This document shows, in pieces, positions 54,363-63,972 of a stretch of DNA of 64,000 bases. The stretch is from Prevotella sp. oral taxon 376 (GTDB lineage Bacteria > Bacteroidota > Bacteroidia > Bacteroidales > Bacteroidaceae), in assembly GCF_003043945.1 (NCBI RefSeq), contig NZ_PYXG01000003.1:124001-188000 (forward strand). The letters are read 5' to 3'. Below the pieces are notes generated by a model. The model ran no database searches. It saw only the letters and a program-made list of their open reading frames with translations, and was not told the origin of the DNA. The first letter of the stretch is position 1. Each line of letters starts with the position of its first letter. The position numbers and the translations under genes were made by a program.

Positions 54363-57300
54363 ATGAAAACAAACATTATTAATTACCTTAAAGCAATAAA
54401 AGTGAAAAGAATTACCTTTCTTTTGGTTTTATTTCTTTCGATGTCTGTCAGCATGATGGGACAGAATCAGATGGTGAATCTGGATAAGACAACTACCACT
54501 GTCCGTCAGCTTATCAGCGCTATCGAGAAACAAACTAACATGTCCGTAGATTACGGGCAAAACACCCTAAACCTTGCGAAGCAGGTGAAGGTGAACTCAA
54601 AATCAGAGAAACTCAGCGTGCTGCTCGGCACGATACTGAGTGGTACGGGCTTGGAGTATTCCATCTCTGGCCGTCATATCATTATTACCAAGTCTGAGTC
54701 TCAGCAGACCCGGAAACCGGGCCAGAAGCAAACGGTGAAAGGACGGGTGCTGGACACCAATGGCAATCCTTTGATTGGCGTTACCGTGAAGGTGAAAGGA
54801 ACAAGCAATGCCGCGGTTACCGATATCGATGGAAACTATAGCATCAATGCCGATCGTGGCGATGTGCTCGAGTTTTCTTATATTGGCTTTACGACTAAGG
54901 AAGCTCGTGCGAACAGCAGTCAGCTCGACCAGACTCTTCTGGAGGATTCCAAGGAGTTGAATGAGGTTGTCGTTACCGCCCTGGGCATCAAGCGTGAGCA
55001 GAAGGCGCTGTCTTATAATGTACAGCAGGTTGCGGGCGATGAGCTTTCAATAAACAAAGATGCCAACTTTATTAATTCTTTGAATGGTAAGGTGGCCGGT
55101 GTCAACATCAATGCTTCTTCTTCCGGTGCCGGTGGTGCATCAAAGGTGGTGATGCGTGGTACCCGTTCAATCATGCAGTCAAGCAATGTATTGTATGTCA
55201 TCGATGGTATTCCTATGTTGAATACGGGCGGCGAAGGCTCTACAGAGTTCGGCTCTTCCGGTACATCGGAGGGTATTGCCGACCTGAACTCTGAGGATAT
55301 CGAGTCGATGTCTGTCTTGACGGGTGCTGCCGCAGCCGCTCTTTATGGTGAGAAAGCATCTAATGGCGCCATTGTTATTACCACCAAGAAGGGTAGCGTT
55401 GGGCGTACGCAGTTTACCGTGTCTCAGAATACGGAGTTTTCCACAGTCTTTCGCACACCAAAATTCCAGAACAAGTATGGTACGGGTTCGGGTCTTCGCG
55501 ACAGCGGCGCCGAGTCTTACAGCTGGGGAAAGCTGCTCAACGAAAGCAACTATATGGGGTATGACCCGATAAAGGACTATTTCAAGACGGGTATCATGAC
55601 AACGGAAGCTTTCACCATGTCTACGGGTACGGAGAAGAACCAGACATTTTTCTCGGCAAGTGCCTTGAAGTCGGCTGGAATTGTTCCAAACAACAAATAT
55701 AACCGTTACAATTTCACGGTGCGCAATACCACAAGTCTGTTGAACGATCGTATGACTCTTGATGTTGGTGCAAGCTACATCATACAGAACGACCGTAACA
55801 TGACGAACCAAGGTGTTTACAACAACCCGTTGGTAACGGCCTATCTCTATCCGCGTGGGAACGACTATCAGGATATGGCCATGTTTGAGCACTACGACAC
55901 TACTCGCAAGATCTATACCCAGAATTGGAATGGTCTGATTAGTGAGTTAGTTGGGCAGAATCCATATTGGATCAATTATCGCACGCCTCGTACCAATAGA
56001 AAGTATCGCTATATGATGAATGCGGGCTTGTCTTACAAGTTTACTGACTGGCTGAGCCTCGCCGCACGTATTCGTATTGATAATTCTACCAACACCTATG
56101 AGGAAAAGTTCTATGCCACGACCAATATGACCCTTACGGGTAGCAACAACGGTATGTATAACATTCAGAAGTCTGACAACAAGCAAACCTATGGCGATGT
56201 GATGGCTAATGTGAACAAGCGTTTCCTCGAGGACAGGCTCTCGTTGGTTGCCAATGTCGGCGTATCTCTTTCTGACATGAAGCAGAATCTGCTGGGCAAC
56301 AGAGGTCCGTTGGACGAGAACCTTATTCCGAATGTATTCACCGTGGCACAGATAAACCGTGCCCGTCTCATGCCGGAGCAGTCGGGTTTCCACGACCAGA
56401 CAAAGTCTCTCTTTGCCAGTGTTGAGCTGGGCTGGGCAAGCCAGTTCTACCTCACATTGACAGGTCGTAACGACTGGCCTTCCATGTTGGCGGGTCCCCA
56501 CTCTAACAAGTCGTCGTTCTTCTATCCTTCAGTCGGTGGCTCTTGGATTATTTCCGAGACTTTTGCCCTTCCTAAACAGATAGACTATTTGAAGGTTCGT
56601 GCTTCATTCGCGTCGGTGGGCCTTTCATTCCCTCGTTGGTATGCGAACCCAAAGTACACTTGGGATGAGAACAAGAAGCAATGGAGCAGTCAAACAACTT
56701 ATCCCATGTATAACTTGAAGCCGGAGCGCACGGACTCATGGGAGTTCGGTCTGCAGGCGCGCCTGTTCAAGCACTTCAATGTGGACTTTACCTATTATAC
56801 GACCAAGACCTATAACCAGACTTTCGATCCGAAGATATCGGCATCTTCCGGCTACAGCAAGATGTATATCCAGACGGGTGATGTAAGTAACCGTGGTATA
56901 GAGTTGGCTGTAGGTTACAACAATACATGGGGCGATTTCTCATGGTCCACCAATTATACGCTCAGCATGAACCGCAATAAGATCAACGAACTTGTTACGA
57001 GCTATGTGCATCCGGAGACAGGAACTCTGATTACGGTAGACAAGCTCGACGAGGGAGGTCTGGGCTCTGCCCACTTCATATTGAAGAAGGGTGGCACCCT
57101 AGGCGATCTCTATTCACTCGCCGACATCCAGCGCGACAGTAACGGTAAGGTTTATGTAGACTCAAACGGTAAGGTTTACAAGAACTCTAATGTGGAGGAT
57201 GTCAAACTGGGTTCTATTTTCCCCAAGAGCAATATGGCATGGCGTAATGACTTCTCTTGGAAAGGATTGAATCTTGGCTTTATGATCTCAGCTCGTTTCG

Positions 57301-57719
57301 GGGGCATCGTTTATTCTGCTACTCAGGCCAATCTTGACTATTACGGCGTATCGGAAGCTACGGCTGCTGCCCGCGACAAAGGATGGATTTCTGTGAACGG
57401 TGGACAGAACTATGTGAATCCGGAAACATGGTATACGACCATTGGTGGTAGCGATGGAATCCCACAGTATTATACATACAGCGCTACCAATGTGCGTCTA
57501 CAGGAAGCAAGCCTGGGCTACACCTTCAAGAAAAACATGTTCTTTGGACTTGGAGATCTCAGCGTGTCTCTCGTCGGCCGTAACCTGTTGATGTTCTACT
57601 GTAAGGCTCCTTTCGATCCTGAGACGACGGCTACAACAGGTAATTACTATCAGGGCATAGACAAGTTCATGACGCCAAGCACCAGAAACCTTGGTTTCAA
57701 TATCAAACTCAAATTCTAA
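54363..57719 (+). CDS. SusC/RagA family TonB-linked outer-membrane transporter with STN domain
   Basis: The protein has 1118 residues. After a signal peptide comes an STN domain (about 35-115, including VRQLISAIEKQTNMSVDYGQ) that talks to FecR. A carboxypeptidase-D-like domain follows (VKGRVLDTNGNPLIGVTVKV), then the plug (ALSYNVQQVAGDELS and VVMRGTRSIMQ) and the long barrel, ending with NLGFNIKLKF. It imports oligosaccharides with the SusD lipoprotein in a TonB-dependent manner. The STN domain and the ECF/FecR pair show substrate-sensing regulation. A clear sigma-dependent promoter was not found in the 74 bp upstream. Confidence 0.96.
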   Translation: MKTNIINYLKAIKVKRITFLLVLFLSMSVSMMGQNQMVNLDKTTTTVRQLISAIEKQTNMSVDYGQNTLNLAKQVKVNSKSEKLSVLLGTILSGTGLEYSISGRHIIITKSESQQTRKPGQKQTVKGRVLDTNGNPLIGVTVKVKGTSNAAVTDIDGNYSINADRGDVLEFSYIGFTTKEARANSSQLDQTLLEDSKELNEVVVTALGIKREQKALSYNVQQVAGDELSINKDANFINSLNGKVAGVNINASSSGAGGASKVVMRGTRSIMQSSNVLYVIDGIPMLNTGGEGSTEFGSSGTSEGIADLNSEDIESMSVLTGAAAAALYGEKASNGAIVITTKKGSVGRTQFTVSQNTEFSTVFRTPKFQNKYGTGSGLRDSGAESYSWGKLLNESNYMGYDPIKDYFKTGIMTTEAFTMSTGTEKNQTFFSASALKSAGIVPNNKYNRYNFTVRNTTSLLNDRMTLDVGASYIIQNDRNMTNQGVYNNPLVTAYLYPRGNDYQDMAMFEHYDTTRKIYTQNWNGLISELVGQNPYWINYRTPRTNRKYRYMMNAGLSYKFTDWLSLAARIRIDNSTNTYEEKFYATTNMTLTGSNNGMYNIQKSDNKQTYGDVMANVNKRFLEDRLSLVANVGVSLSDMKQNLLGNRGPLDENLIPNVFTVAQINRARLMPEQSGFHDQTKSLFASVELGWASQFYLTLTGRNDWPSMLAGPHSNKSSFFYPSVGGSWIISETFALPKQIDYLKVRASFASVGLSFPRWYANPKYTWDENKKQWSSQTTYPMYNLKPERTDSWEFGLQARLFKHFNVDFTYYTTKTYNQTFDPKISASSGYSKMYIQTGDVSNRGIELAVGYNNTWGDFSWSTNYTLSMNRNKINELVTSYVHPETGTLITVDKLDEGGLGSAHFILKKGGTLGDLYSLADIQRDSNGKVYVDSNGKVYKNSNVEDVKLGSIFPKSNMAWRNDFSWKGLNLGFMISARFGGIVYSATQANLDYYGVSEATAAARDKGWISVNGGQNYVNPETWYTTIGGSDGIPQYYTYSATNVRLQEASLGYTFKKNMFFGLGDLSVSLVGRNLLMFYCKAPFDPETTATTGNYYQGIDKFMTPSTRNLGFNIKLKF

Positions 57720-57730
57720 TGTGTGAAGCA

Positions 57731-59305
57731 ATGAAACAGATTAAAAATATTTTATTGGTAAGCCTGTCGGGAGTACTTTTGTCTACTTCTACAGGTTGTA
57801 CTAACAGCTATGAGGAGTATAACCAGGATCCTTATGCTGTTACTAAGGAAGAGATGCAGCGTGATGCTTATAGCTTGAGCTCCGCTCTCATTAATCTCGA
57901 AAGTTGGGTGATTCCTACTGATGTGAATGCCAATCAGTTCACGGAGTGTCTTTGTGGAGGTTCCTACGGAGGCTATATCTCTGACTCCAATCCAGGATTC
58001 TCAGGCAAGAACTTTGCTCAGTACAGTCCAGAGAATGGTTGGGATCGTGTTCTCTTCAATGATTTCGTCCCCAAGCTCTTCATCTATAGCAATGAGGTGA
58101 ATAATGTAACAGAGGATGTGGTTCCTCGTTCTGTTGCCCAGATTGTAAAGGTTACTGGTATTCATCGTGTAACTGATGCTTATGGCCCTATTCCTTATTC
58201 TAAGGTAGGTGCCGACGGCAAGATTACGGCTCCTTATGATTCGCAGGAGGAGGTCTATAATCTCATGTTCGCCCAGCTTGATAGTGCGATTACAAACTTG
58301 ACTGCCAATCGTACCAACGATTTCAGCCCGAAAGCCGATCGTGTATATGGTGGCAAGGTGGAGAAATGGATCAAGTTTGCCAATTCGCTGAAGCTTCGTT
58401 TGGCCATCCACATCGCCAAGGCTGCCCCAGCTAAGGCTAAGCAGATGGCGGAAGAAGCCGTAAGCCAAGCGGTGGGTGTGATGACTAGCAATGACGACAA
58501 TGCAGAACTGTCAGTATCCAGTACCAATCCCTTCTATGTTGTTATGCATGAGTATAACGGAGTAGAAAATAACCACGGAGATTCTCGTGTTGGTGCTGAT
58601 ATCATAAGTTATATGAATGGTTATAAGGATCCTCGTCGTTCGGCGATGTTCACGCAATCAACTTTTGCGAGTGCTGTCAATGGTTTCCATGGTCTTCGTA
58701 CGGGCATTAATATCCCAGGTCAGGAGATTTCCAATATGTATTCAAACTATAAAGTGGCTACTGATTCCAAGCTCCTTTGGATGAATGCGGCAGAAGTGGC
58801 ATTTCTTCGTGCCGAGGGAGCTTTGCGTGGTTGGAGTATGGGTGGTAGCCCTAAGGAATTCTATGAACAAGGCATTCGTCTCTCTTTCGGACAGTGGGGG
58901 GCAAACGGTGTGGAGAACTATTTGGCAGATAATACAAGCACGCCTGCGGTCTATACCGACCCTGTTGGTCAGAACTCCTATACTGGTACCGTTTCCTCTA
59001 TAACCATAGCATGGGATGATAACGCGTCCATGGATACTAACCTTGAACGTATCATCACCCAGAAGTGGTTAGCAAACTTCCCATTGGGGCAGGAGGCTTG
59101 GACCGAATACCGCCGCACGGGCTATCCTAAGTTGATGCCTGTCGTAGTGAATAATAGCGGTGGTGTCGTAAGTACGGAGCGTGGTGCTCGCCGTCTCTAC
59201 TATCCACAGGAAGAACGCATCAATAACCTAACTAACTACAACGCGGCCCTCACATTGCTTGGTGGCCCAGACAACATGGCAACCGATGTGTGGCTGGCAA
59301 AGTAG
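57731..59305 (+). CDS. SusD/RagB family outer-membrane lipoprotein
   Basis: The protein has 524 residues. The signal peptide ends at a lipobox (STGC) that places the lipidated Cys near residue 22. Internal sequences such as FLRAEGALRGWSMGGSPKEF and LANFPLGQEAWTEYRRTGYP are typical of the SusD-like_2 group. It captures glycans at the cell surface and works as the lid of the SusC transporter. ATGs exist at 57719 (overlapping the SusC stop) and 57731; the second gives the better signal start (MKQIKNILLVSLS). Confidence 0.92.
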   Translation: MKQIKNILLVSLSGVLLSTSTGCTNSYEEYNQDPYAVTKEEMQRDAYSLSSALINLESWVIPTDVNANQFTECLCGGSYGGYISDSNPGFSGKNFAQYSPENGWDRVLFNDFVPKLFIYSNEVNNVTEDVVPRSVAQIVKVTGIHRVTDAYGPIPYSKVGADGKITAPYDSQEEVYNLMFAQLDSAITNLTANRTNDFSPKADRVYGGKVEKWIKFANSLKLRLAIHIAKAAPAKAKQMAEEAVSQAVGVMTSNDDNAELSVSSTNPFYVVMHEYNGVENNHGDSRVGADIISYMNGYKDPRRSAMFTQSTFASAVNGFHGLRTGINIPGQEISNMYSNYKVATDSKLLWMNAAEVAFLRAEGALRGWSMGGSPKEFYEQGIRLSFGQWGANGVENYLADNTSTPAVYTDPVGQNSYTGTVSSITIAWDDNASMDTNLERIITQKWLANFPLGQEAWTEYRRTGYPKLMPVVVNNSGGVVSTERGARRLYYPQEERINNLTNYNAALTLLGGPDNMATDVWLAK

Positions 59306-59328
59306 ATAAAGATTAAAAAGTATATAAA

Positions 59329-60372
59329 ATGAAACATATAATTAAGAATATAGCATATTCAATGTTCTGTCTTGCTGCTGTCTTTTTCATGGCGAGCTGT
59401 GATACGGATATTGAATCTGTAGATATCAATGAACCAGGTATCGAGAAACAGAATACAGAACTCTATACCACTTACCTTGCTAACCTGAAAGGTTATAAGG
59501 CAAGAGATCATAAGGCGATATTTGCTTGGTTTGACAATAGTGCTAAGAATCCTGCTTCGCAAGGGCAGAGCATTATTGCCATTCCTGATAGTCTGGACTA
59601 TCTTGTATTGTCAAGTCCTATAAACTTGAATGCTCGTGAGCTTTCTGAGATTGCCAAGATCAAGGAAGACAAGGGCACGAAGACCCTTTATGAGATTAGT
59701 TATTTCACCATTAAGAATGCTTATGACGCAGCGAAGCAGGCATTTGAAGAGAATGCAGAGAATAAGGGCAAGGCTTTCACTCCCGACTTCAATACCTATC
59801 TTGTAGATACGGTTCAGGCTCGTCTTGCCCTTTGTGAGCAGTTTGGCTATGACGGTATTGTGATGACCTTCTCTGCCAAGACCAAGATTTATATGTATGA
59901 AGAGGAAAAGAGCGAGGCCATCGCTCTTGAAAACGATTTTCTCGGTATTGCCAAGGATTGGAAAAACCGTCATGCTGATAAGATGCTCGTGCTGGCAGGC
60001 AAACCTCAGAATGTCGAGGATCAGAGTGTACTCGAACTTGCCAGTTACATTATTATTCCCTGTATGGACGCTACCAACGCAGGAGGTGTTACTTATAACA
60101 TGAATAAGGCTTTGGTGGAGGGTGTTCCAACGGCTAAGCTGATTCCTCTCGTATCTCTCTATTCTTTGGATAATACTGATACGAAGACAGGCTATTGGGG
60201 AAATACTTATGCTGCTCTTGGGGCGGCGAGGTTTGTCGCTTCAGAACACTCTTCCTATAAGATGGCGGGATTAGCCTTGGATAATATCGGCAATGATTAT
60301 TACCATGCTAATTTCGTTTATCCCGTTGTCCGTAAGGCAATCTCTATTGTCAATCCAACCGTTAAAAAGTAA
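59329..60372 (+). CDS. GH18-like lipoprotein lacking the catalytic motif (glycan-binding)
   Basis: The protein has 347 residues. The lipobox is MASC, with Cys24 lipidated. The fold appears to be a GH18 beta/alpha barrel, with a typical start (TTYLANLKGYKARDHKAIFA) and a strand reading CEQFGYDGIVMTFSAKTKI. There the GH18 motif DGxDxDxE is replaced by DGIVMTF at 175-181, so the catalytic aspartate and glutamate are missing. It probably binds glycans without cutting them, as surface glycan-binding proteins in such loci do. It lies 23 bp after the SusD gene. Confidence 0.75.
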   Translation: MKHIIKNIAYSMFCLAAVFFMASCDTDIESVDINEPGIEKQNTELYTTYLANLKGYKARDHKAIFAWFDNSAKNPASQGQSIIAIPDSLDYLVLSSPINLNARELSEIAKIKEDKGTKTLYEISYFTIKNAYDAAKQAFEENAENKGKAFTPDFNTYLVDTVQARLALCEQFGYDGIVMTFSAKTKIYMYEEEKSEAIALENDFLGIAKDWKNRHADKMLVLAGKPQNVEDQSVLELASYIIIPCMDATNAGGVTYNMNKALVEGVPTAKLIPLVSLYSLDNTDTKTGYWGNTYAALGAARFVASEHSSYKMAGLALDNIGNDYYHANFVYPVVRKAISIVNPTVKK

Positions 60373-60378
60373 AGTGAA

Positions 60379-61524
60379 ATGAAGAAAGTATTTAAATATC
60401 TGCCGTTTCTGGCCGTAATGTTCCTGCTGGGAGCTTGCCAGAGCGACAAGGAAGAAAATTTCGACAACAAGGCATTTATTGATGCTCCCTCGATGTCTTC
60501 AGAAACGATCATCAAGGGTGAGGCTGGCGTCATCGCCAAGTCTCTCTCCATTGCGACATCTCGTCCGGCGGAAAAGGCAATCCATGCGAAAGCCGTTATC
60601 GACAAAGCTCTCCTGAGTACTTACAATATGGCCTATTATGCTAAGGCTCAATTGCTTCCGGATGATTGTTACGAAATGGTTAAGAGTGAAATGGTCATCG
60701 ACGCGGGTAGTGTGAAAAGTACTGAAGCCTCCTTTAGCTTCAAGGCGCTTGGGGGACTTGACCGCAGCGTTGTCTATGTGCTTCCCGTAACAGTTCAGAC
60801 AGCCGACATAGATCTGCTTGCCTCTGCCAAGAATTATTATTATGTATTCAAAGCTGGAGCACTCATCAATGTTGTTGCCGATATCCAGGATAACTATCTT
60901 GAGATATATCCTTGGAAGAATGCCAGCCGTGTATCCGGCATGCAGAAGATCACCATGGAGGCACTCATTTATCCCCGTGAGTTTGGACAGCTCATTTCGA
61001 CCGTGATGGGTATTGAGGGAAGATTCCTCATGCGTATCGGTGATGCCGGCGTGCCGGACAACCAGATTCAGATTGCTACCTCAAACGGCAACTTTACCGA
61101 TGCCAAGCTCCAGCTGCAGACCAACAGGTGGCAGCATGTGGCTCTTACCTACGATAGCGACACTCGAGAGATGAAGGTTTATGTCAATGGCCATCTGATG
61201 GCAGAGACCTCGTTCTCATGCAGTATCAGTATTCTCGGTAATGGATTTGATCGTAATTTCCTTATAGGGAAGTCTTATGAGGACGGGCGCGATTTGAATG
61301 GTTGTATTTCAGAGGCTCGTGTCTGGGATGTAGTACGCACGGCGGACGAGATTGCCAATCATATCTATACCGTCGATCCTGCAAATCCGGGACTTGTCGC
61401 TTACTGGAAGTTTGATGATCAGTCCACTTATATAGTGAAAGATTACTCTGGAAATGGCAATAATCTTACTGCCAGGCGTGCTCAGCTCACTTGGAAGAAA
61501 GTTTCATTACCTGCGGCAAATTAA
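60379..61524 (+). CDS. DUF1735 and LamG domain lipoprotein
   Basis: The protein has 381 residues. The lipobox LGAC lies near residue 20. A DUF1735 beta-sandwich covers roughly 30-165 (IATSRPAEKAIHAKAVIDKA). A concanavalin-like LamG domain follows at about 185-370, with LQTNRWQHVALTYDSDTREM, VYVNGHLMAETSFS and GCISEARVWDVVRTADEI. It has no enzymatic motif and is expected at the cell surface as a glycan-binding protein. It starts 6 bp after the GH18-like gene. Confidence 0.85.
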   Translation: MKKVFKYLPFLAVMFLLGACQSDKEENFDNKAFIDAPSMSSETIIKGEAGVIAKSLSIATSRPAEKAIHAKAVIDKALLSTYNMAYYAKAQLLPDDCYEMVKSEMVIDAGSVKSTEASFSFKALGGLDRSVVYVLPVTVQTADIDLLASAKNYYYVFKAGALINVVADIQDNYLEIYPWKNASRVSGMQKITMEALIYPREFGQLISTVMGIEGRFLMRIGDAGVPDNQIQIATSNGNFTDAKLQLQTNRWQHVALTYDSDTREMKVYVNGHLMAETSFSCSISILGNGFDRNFLIGKSYEDGRDLNGCISEARVWDVVRTADEIANHIYTVDPANPGLVAYWKFDDQSTYIVKDYSGNGNNLTARRAQLTWKKVSLPAAN

Positions 61525-61558
61525 TTTTTGAATGCACAAAAAGAAAACAAGAAGAACT

Positions 61559-62905
61559 ATGAACTTGAATAATATTAAGACATTGGCGTTTTCCCTGCTG
61601 GCATTTGGCTCTATGGTCTCTTGCTCAGATTCTATTGATGTTGCAGGGGTGAGCGAAGACCAATATCAGAAGGCGGGCAGCAGTCTGGCCTTCCTTACGG
61701 ATAAATACGGTCTCAGCAATCAAGACTCGCTGATATTCAATGAGAAAGGGTCTACAGACTTTTATGTGAATGTTACCGATGCGCCTGCAAAAGCACAGAC
61801 CTATACCATCGCTTACGATGCTACGGCACTGAATAACTATAACATGTCTCACGGCACAAGCTTTGAGCCGCTTCCGGAAAACCTCGTTAGGATAGGAGGG
61901 AATGCGACCATTGCTGTCGGCGAGACGAAGTCTTCGGCTGTAGCAGTGAGCTATACATCTGCCGACAACCTTGAGAAAAACGGTATCTACGCTATTCCCT
62001 TGAAAGTTACAGGTGCCGACGCACAGACCTCTAAAGACAAGGGAGAGTTCGTGCTTTTCGTACGCGACATCACCAAGATGCCTAACTGCCATAAGGAAAA
62101 CGGGCTGCAAGTGATCAGCTGTATGGAAATCAACGATGCCAACCCGTTGTATAATTTATGCTTTACACTTGAGAACAGCGGCAAGTATTTCTTTGACCAG
62201 GTAATTCTCTTTTCTGGAAATATCAACTATAATCCAGAGACCCAGGAGGTGTATAATTATAATAACGAGAATATTACCCAGTGCCTGAAGTACAAGGAAA
62301 AATACCTTGAGCCTCTTCAGCAGAAGGGAATGAAGGTGATTCTCGGCATTCTCGGCAACCACGACCGCGCTGCTGTTACCAATCTCAATAATGAGGGGTG
62401 CAAGGCGTTCGCTGCCGAACTTAAGGCTGTTTGCGAGGCTTATGGTCTTGACGGCGTATTCTTCGACGACGAATATTCCAAACCGGGCAACTATCCGGGT
62501 TTCGTAGCTTATAATAACTTCCCTCGCCTTGCCTATGAGTGCAAGAAGCAGATGCCGGGCAAGTTGGTTGAAGCTTATGTGTATAGCGGTACGCAAACTT
62601 GTTCCCTGACAGAGAATATACAGCCTATAGATTATGGAATTCATGATTATGGAGGTACTTATGATCTGAGCGCCAACTATCCGGGCATGCCTAAAACGGG
62701 CATGATCTTGGGATCTGTCGAGTGCGCGCGTGGCTATGCGTCGTCTACGACTGTTTATCAGAATATTAAGGAAAAGGGTTATGGAGGTACGATGTTCTTC
62801 GCATTAGCCCCCAACCGAACCCCTATGGGCGCTATCAACAGAGTATCTCAGGCCTTTTTCGGCGAGAATGTTACGCAAGAGGGTATTTATGAGAAAGATT
62901 GGTAA
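61559..62905 (+). CDS. DUF1735-GH18 lipoprotein, endo-beta-N-acetylglucosaminidase-like
   Basis: The protein has 448 residues from this start, with the lipobox MVSC (Cys22). A DUF1735 domain spans about 35-170. The GH18 domain (about 180-445) contains MKVILGILGNHDRAAVTNL and the catalytic strand YGLDGVFFDDEYSKPGN, with D303 and E305 forming the catalytic DxE. The usual D-G-V-D motif of EndoH reads D-G-V-F, which removes one assisting aspartate. DUF1735-GH18 enzymes such as BT3987 of Bacteroides thetaiotaomicron cut the chitobiose core of N-glycans. An alternative start at 61532 adds MHKKKTRRT. Confidence 0.88.
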   Translation: MNLNNIKTLAFSLLAFGSMVSCSDSIDVAGVSEDQYQKAGSSLAFLTDKYGLSNQDSLIFNEKGSTDFYVNVTDAPAKAQTYTIAYDATALNNYNMSHGTSFEPLPENLVRIGGNATIAVGETKSSAVAVSYTSADNLEKNGIYAIPLKVTGADAQTSKDKGEFVLFVRDITKMPNCHKENGLQVISCMEINDANPLYNLCFTLENSGKYFFDQVILFSGNINYNPETQEVYNYNNENITQCLKYKEKYLEPLQQKGMKVILGILGNHDRAAVTNLNNEGCKAFAAELKAVCEAYGLDGVFFDDEYSKPGNYPGFVAYNNFPRLAYECKKQMPGKLVEAYVYSGTQTCSLTENIQPIDYGIHDYGGTYDLSANYPGMPKTGMILGSVECARGYASSTTVYQNIKEKGYGGTMFFALAPNRTPMGAINRVSQAFFGENVTQEGIYEKDW

Positions 62906-62926
62906 ACTGATTATCAAAAGAAGAAA

Positions 62927-63904
62927 ATGAAAACAAGATATTTATTTTTGGCATTGGCGTCGATTGCGCTTGCATTTGGTTTTACTGCATGTAGTAGCGA
63001 CGAGGATAAGCCACTCGAGCAGGCTCCTATGAAAAAAAGCACCTTGACCTTTGATACGGATACCATCAAGGTGCCCGTAGGAGAGACCGCCACCCTTACC
63101 ATTAAAGATGGTGGAGGCGACTATAAGGTGATCAATGAGGATACTACGATCGTATCGGGAAAGGTAAACGGAAACGCCGTTACGGTAACCAGCAAGAAGA
63201 AAGGTATCACCGGACTCGTGATTTCAGATGCCGCAGGCAACTATAAGCGCGTGTTGGTGAAATCCATGTACTTCAAGATCGAACTGGATAAGACCGATGT
63301 TGCCGTAACTATGAAGCTTGGCCACACCTCTGGGACGGCCAAGGTAACAATAACGGGTGGAAACGGAGGCTATAAATGGGAGAGCAAAGCCCCAGAGGTA
63401 GCCAAGGTGAAGAGTATTTCTGACGATGGTGTCATCACGGTTGAAGGCCTGTCTGAAGGAGCTACTGAGATTGTCATAACGGATATGATGGGACTTACTC
63501 AGTCTATCACGGTTAAGATTTCTGTAACAGATATTCCTTTCACGGATGAAGAAAAAGCCGAAATCATGAAGTCTACAACCAAGATCATCACTTGGGATGA
63601 TAAGAAGAACTGGGACGGATATGGTCCTTGCACGATCTCGGAAGTAGACGGGAAGAGGTGTGCCGGATGGAATTATTATGACTATTACTACTGTTTGGCG
63701 TATTTCACGGGCGACCTCTCCGTGGGTAAGAAGACCGATGGAAACCTCAAGCTTAAGTTCGGCTGGCAGGAACCAGAGACTACCTATGATGATGTGGACA
63801 TCGAAATCCTCAAGCGCGAGGGTGGTGTTGTATGGGGTATCATGTCGAAGCTTCAGGACAACTATCTCCATACAGGATATTTTATTGTAGCGGAACGCAA
63901 TTAA
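62927..63904 (+). CDS. Lipoprotein with Ig-like repeats and an unassigned C-terminal domain
   Basis: The protein has 325 residues. The lipobox FTAC lies near residue 22. Two beta-rich segments (about 38-110 and 118-200), with IKVPVGETATLTIKDGGGDY and VAKVKSISDDGVITVEGLSE, resemble bacterial Ig-like (Big_2/BACON) modules. The last 120 residues have many Tyr and Trp (NYYDYYYCLAYF) and match no family I recognise. It is the last gene of the locus and is likely another surface glycan-binding protein. A terminator follows. Confidence 0.75.
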   Translation: MKTRYLFLALASIALAFGFTACSSDEDKPLEQAPMKKSTLTFDTDTIKVPVGETATLTIKDGGGDYKVINEDTTIVSGKVNGNAVTVTSKKKGITGLVISDAAGNYKRVLVKSMYFKIELDKTDVAVTMKLGHTSGTAKVTITGGNGGYKWESKAPEVAKVKSISDDGVITVEGLSEGATEIVITDMMGLTQSITVKISVTDIPFTDEEKAEIMKSTTKIITWDDKKNWDGYGPCTISEVDGKRCAGWNYYDYYYCLAYFTGDLSVGKKTDGNLKLKFGWQEPETTYDDVDIEILKREGGVVWGIMSKLQDNYLHTGYFIVAERN

Positions 63905-63937
63905 TTTGCAAGTCAAGTTTTAACTTGAAATATTCTC

Positions 63938-63972
63938 AAGGGGTGGTCTCGCAGAGAGGCTGCCCCTTTTTT
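63938..63972 (+). terminator. Terminator at the end of the polysaccharide utilization locus
   Basis: AAGGGG at 63938-63943 pairs with CCCCTT at 63963-63968, with a small inner stem, followed by a run of Ts to 63972. It lies 34 bp past the last gene and ends the operon. Confidence 0.8.

Noticed and set aside
61532..61561. ATG at 61532 as start of the DUF1735-GH18 gene
   Set aside because: Possible, but it adds a basic stretch before an otherwise normal lipoprotein signal; the ATG at 61559 was preferred.
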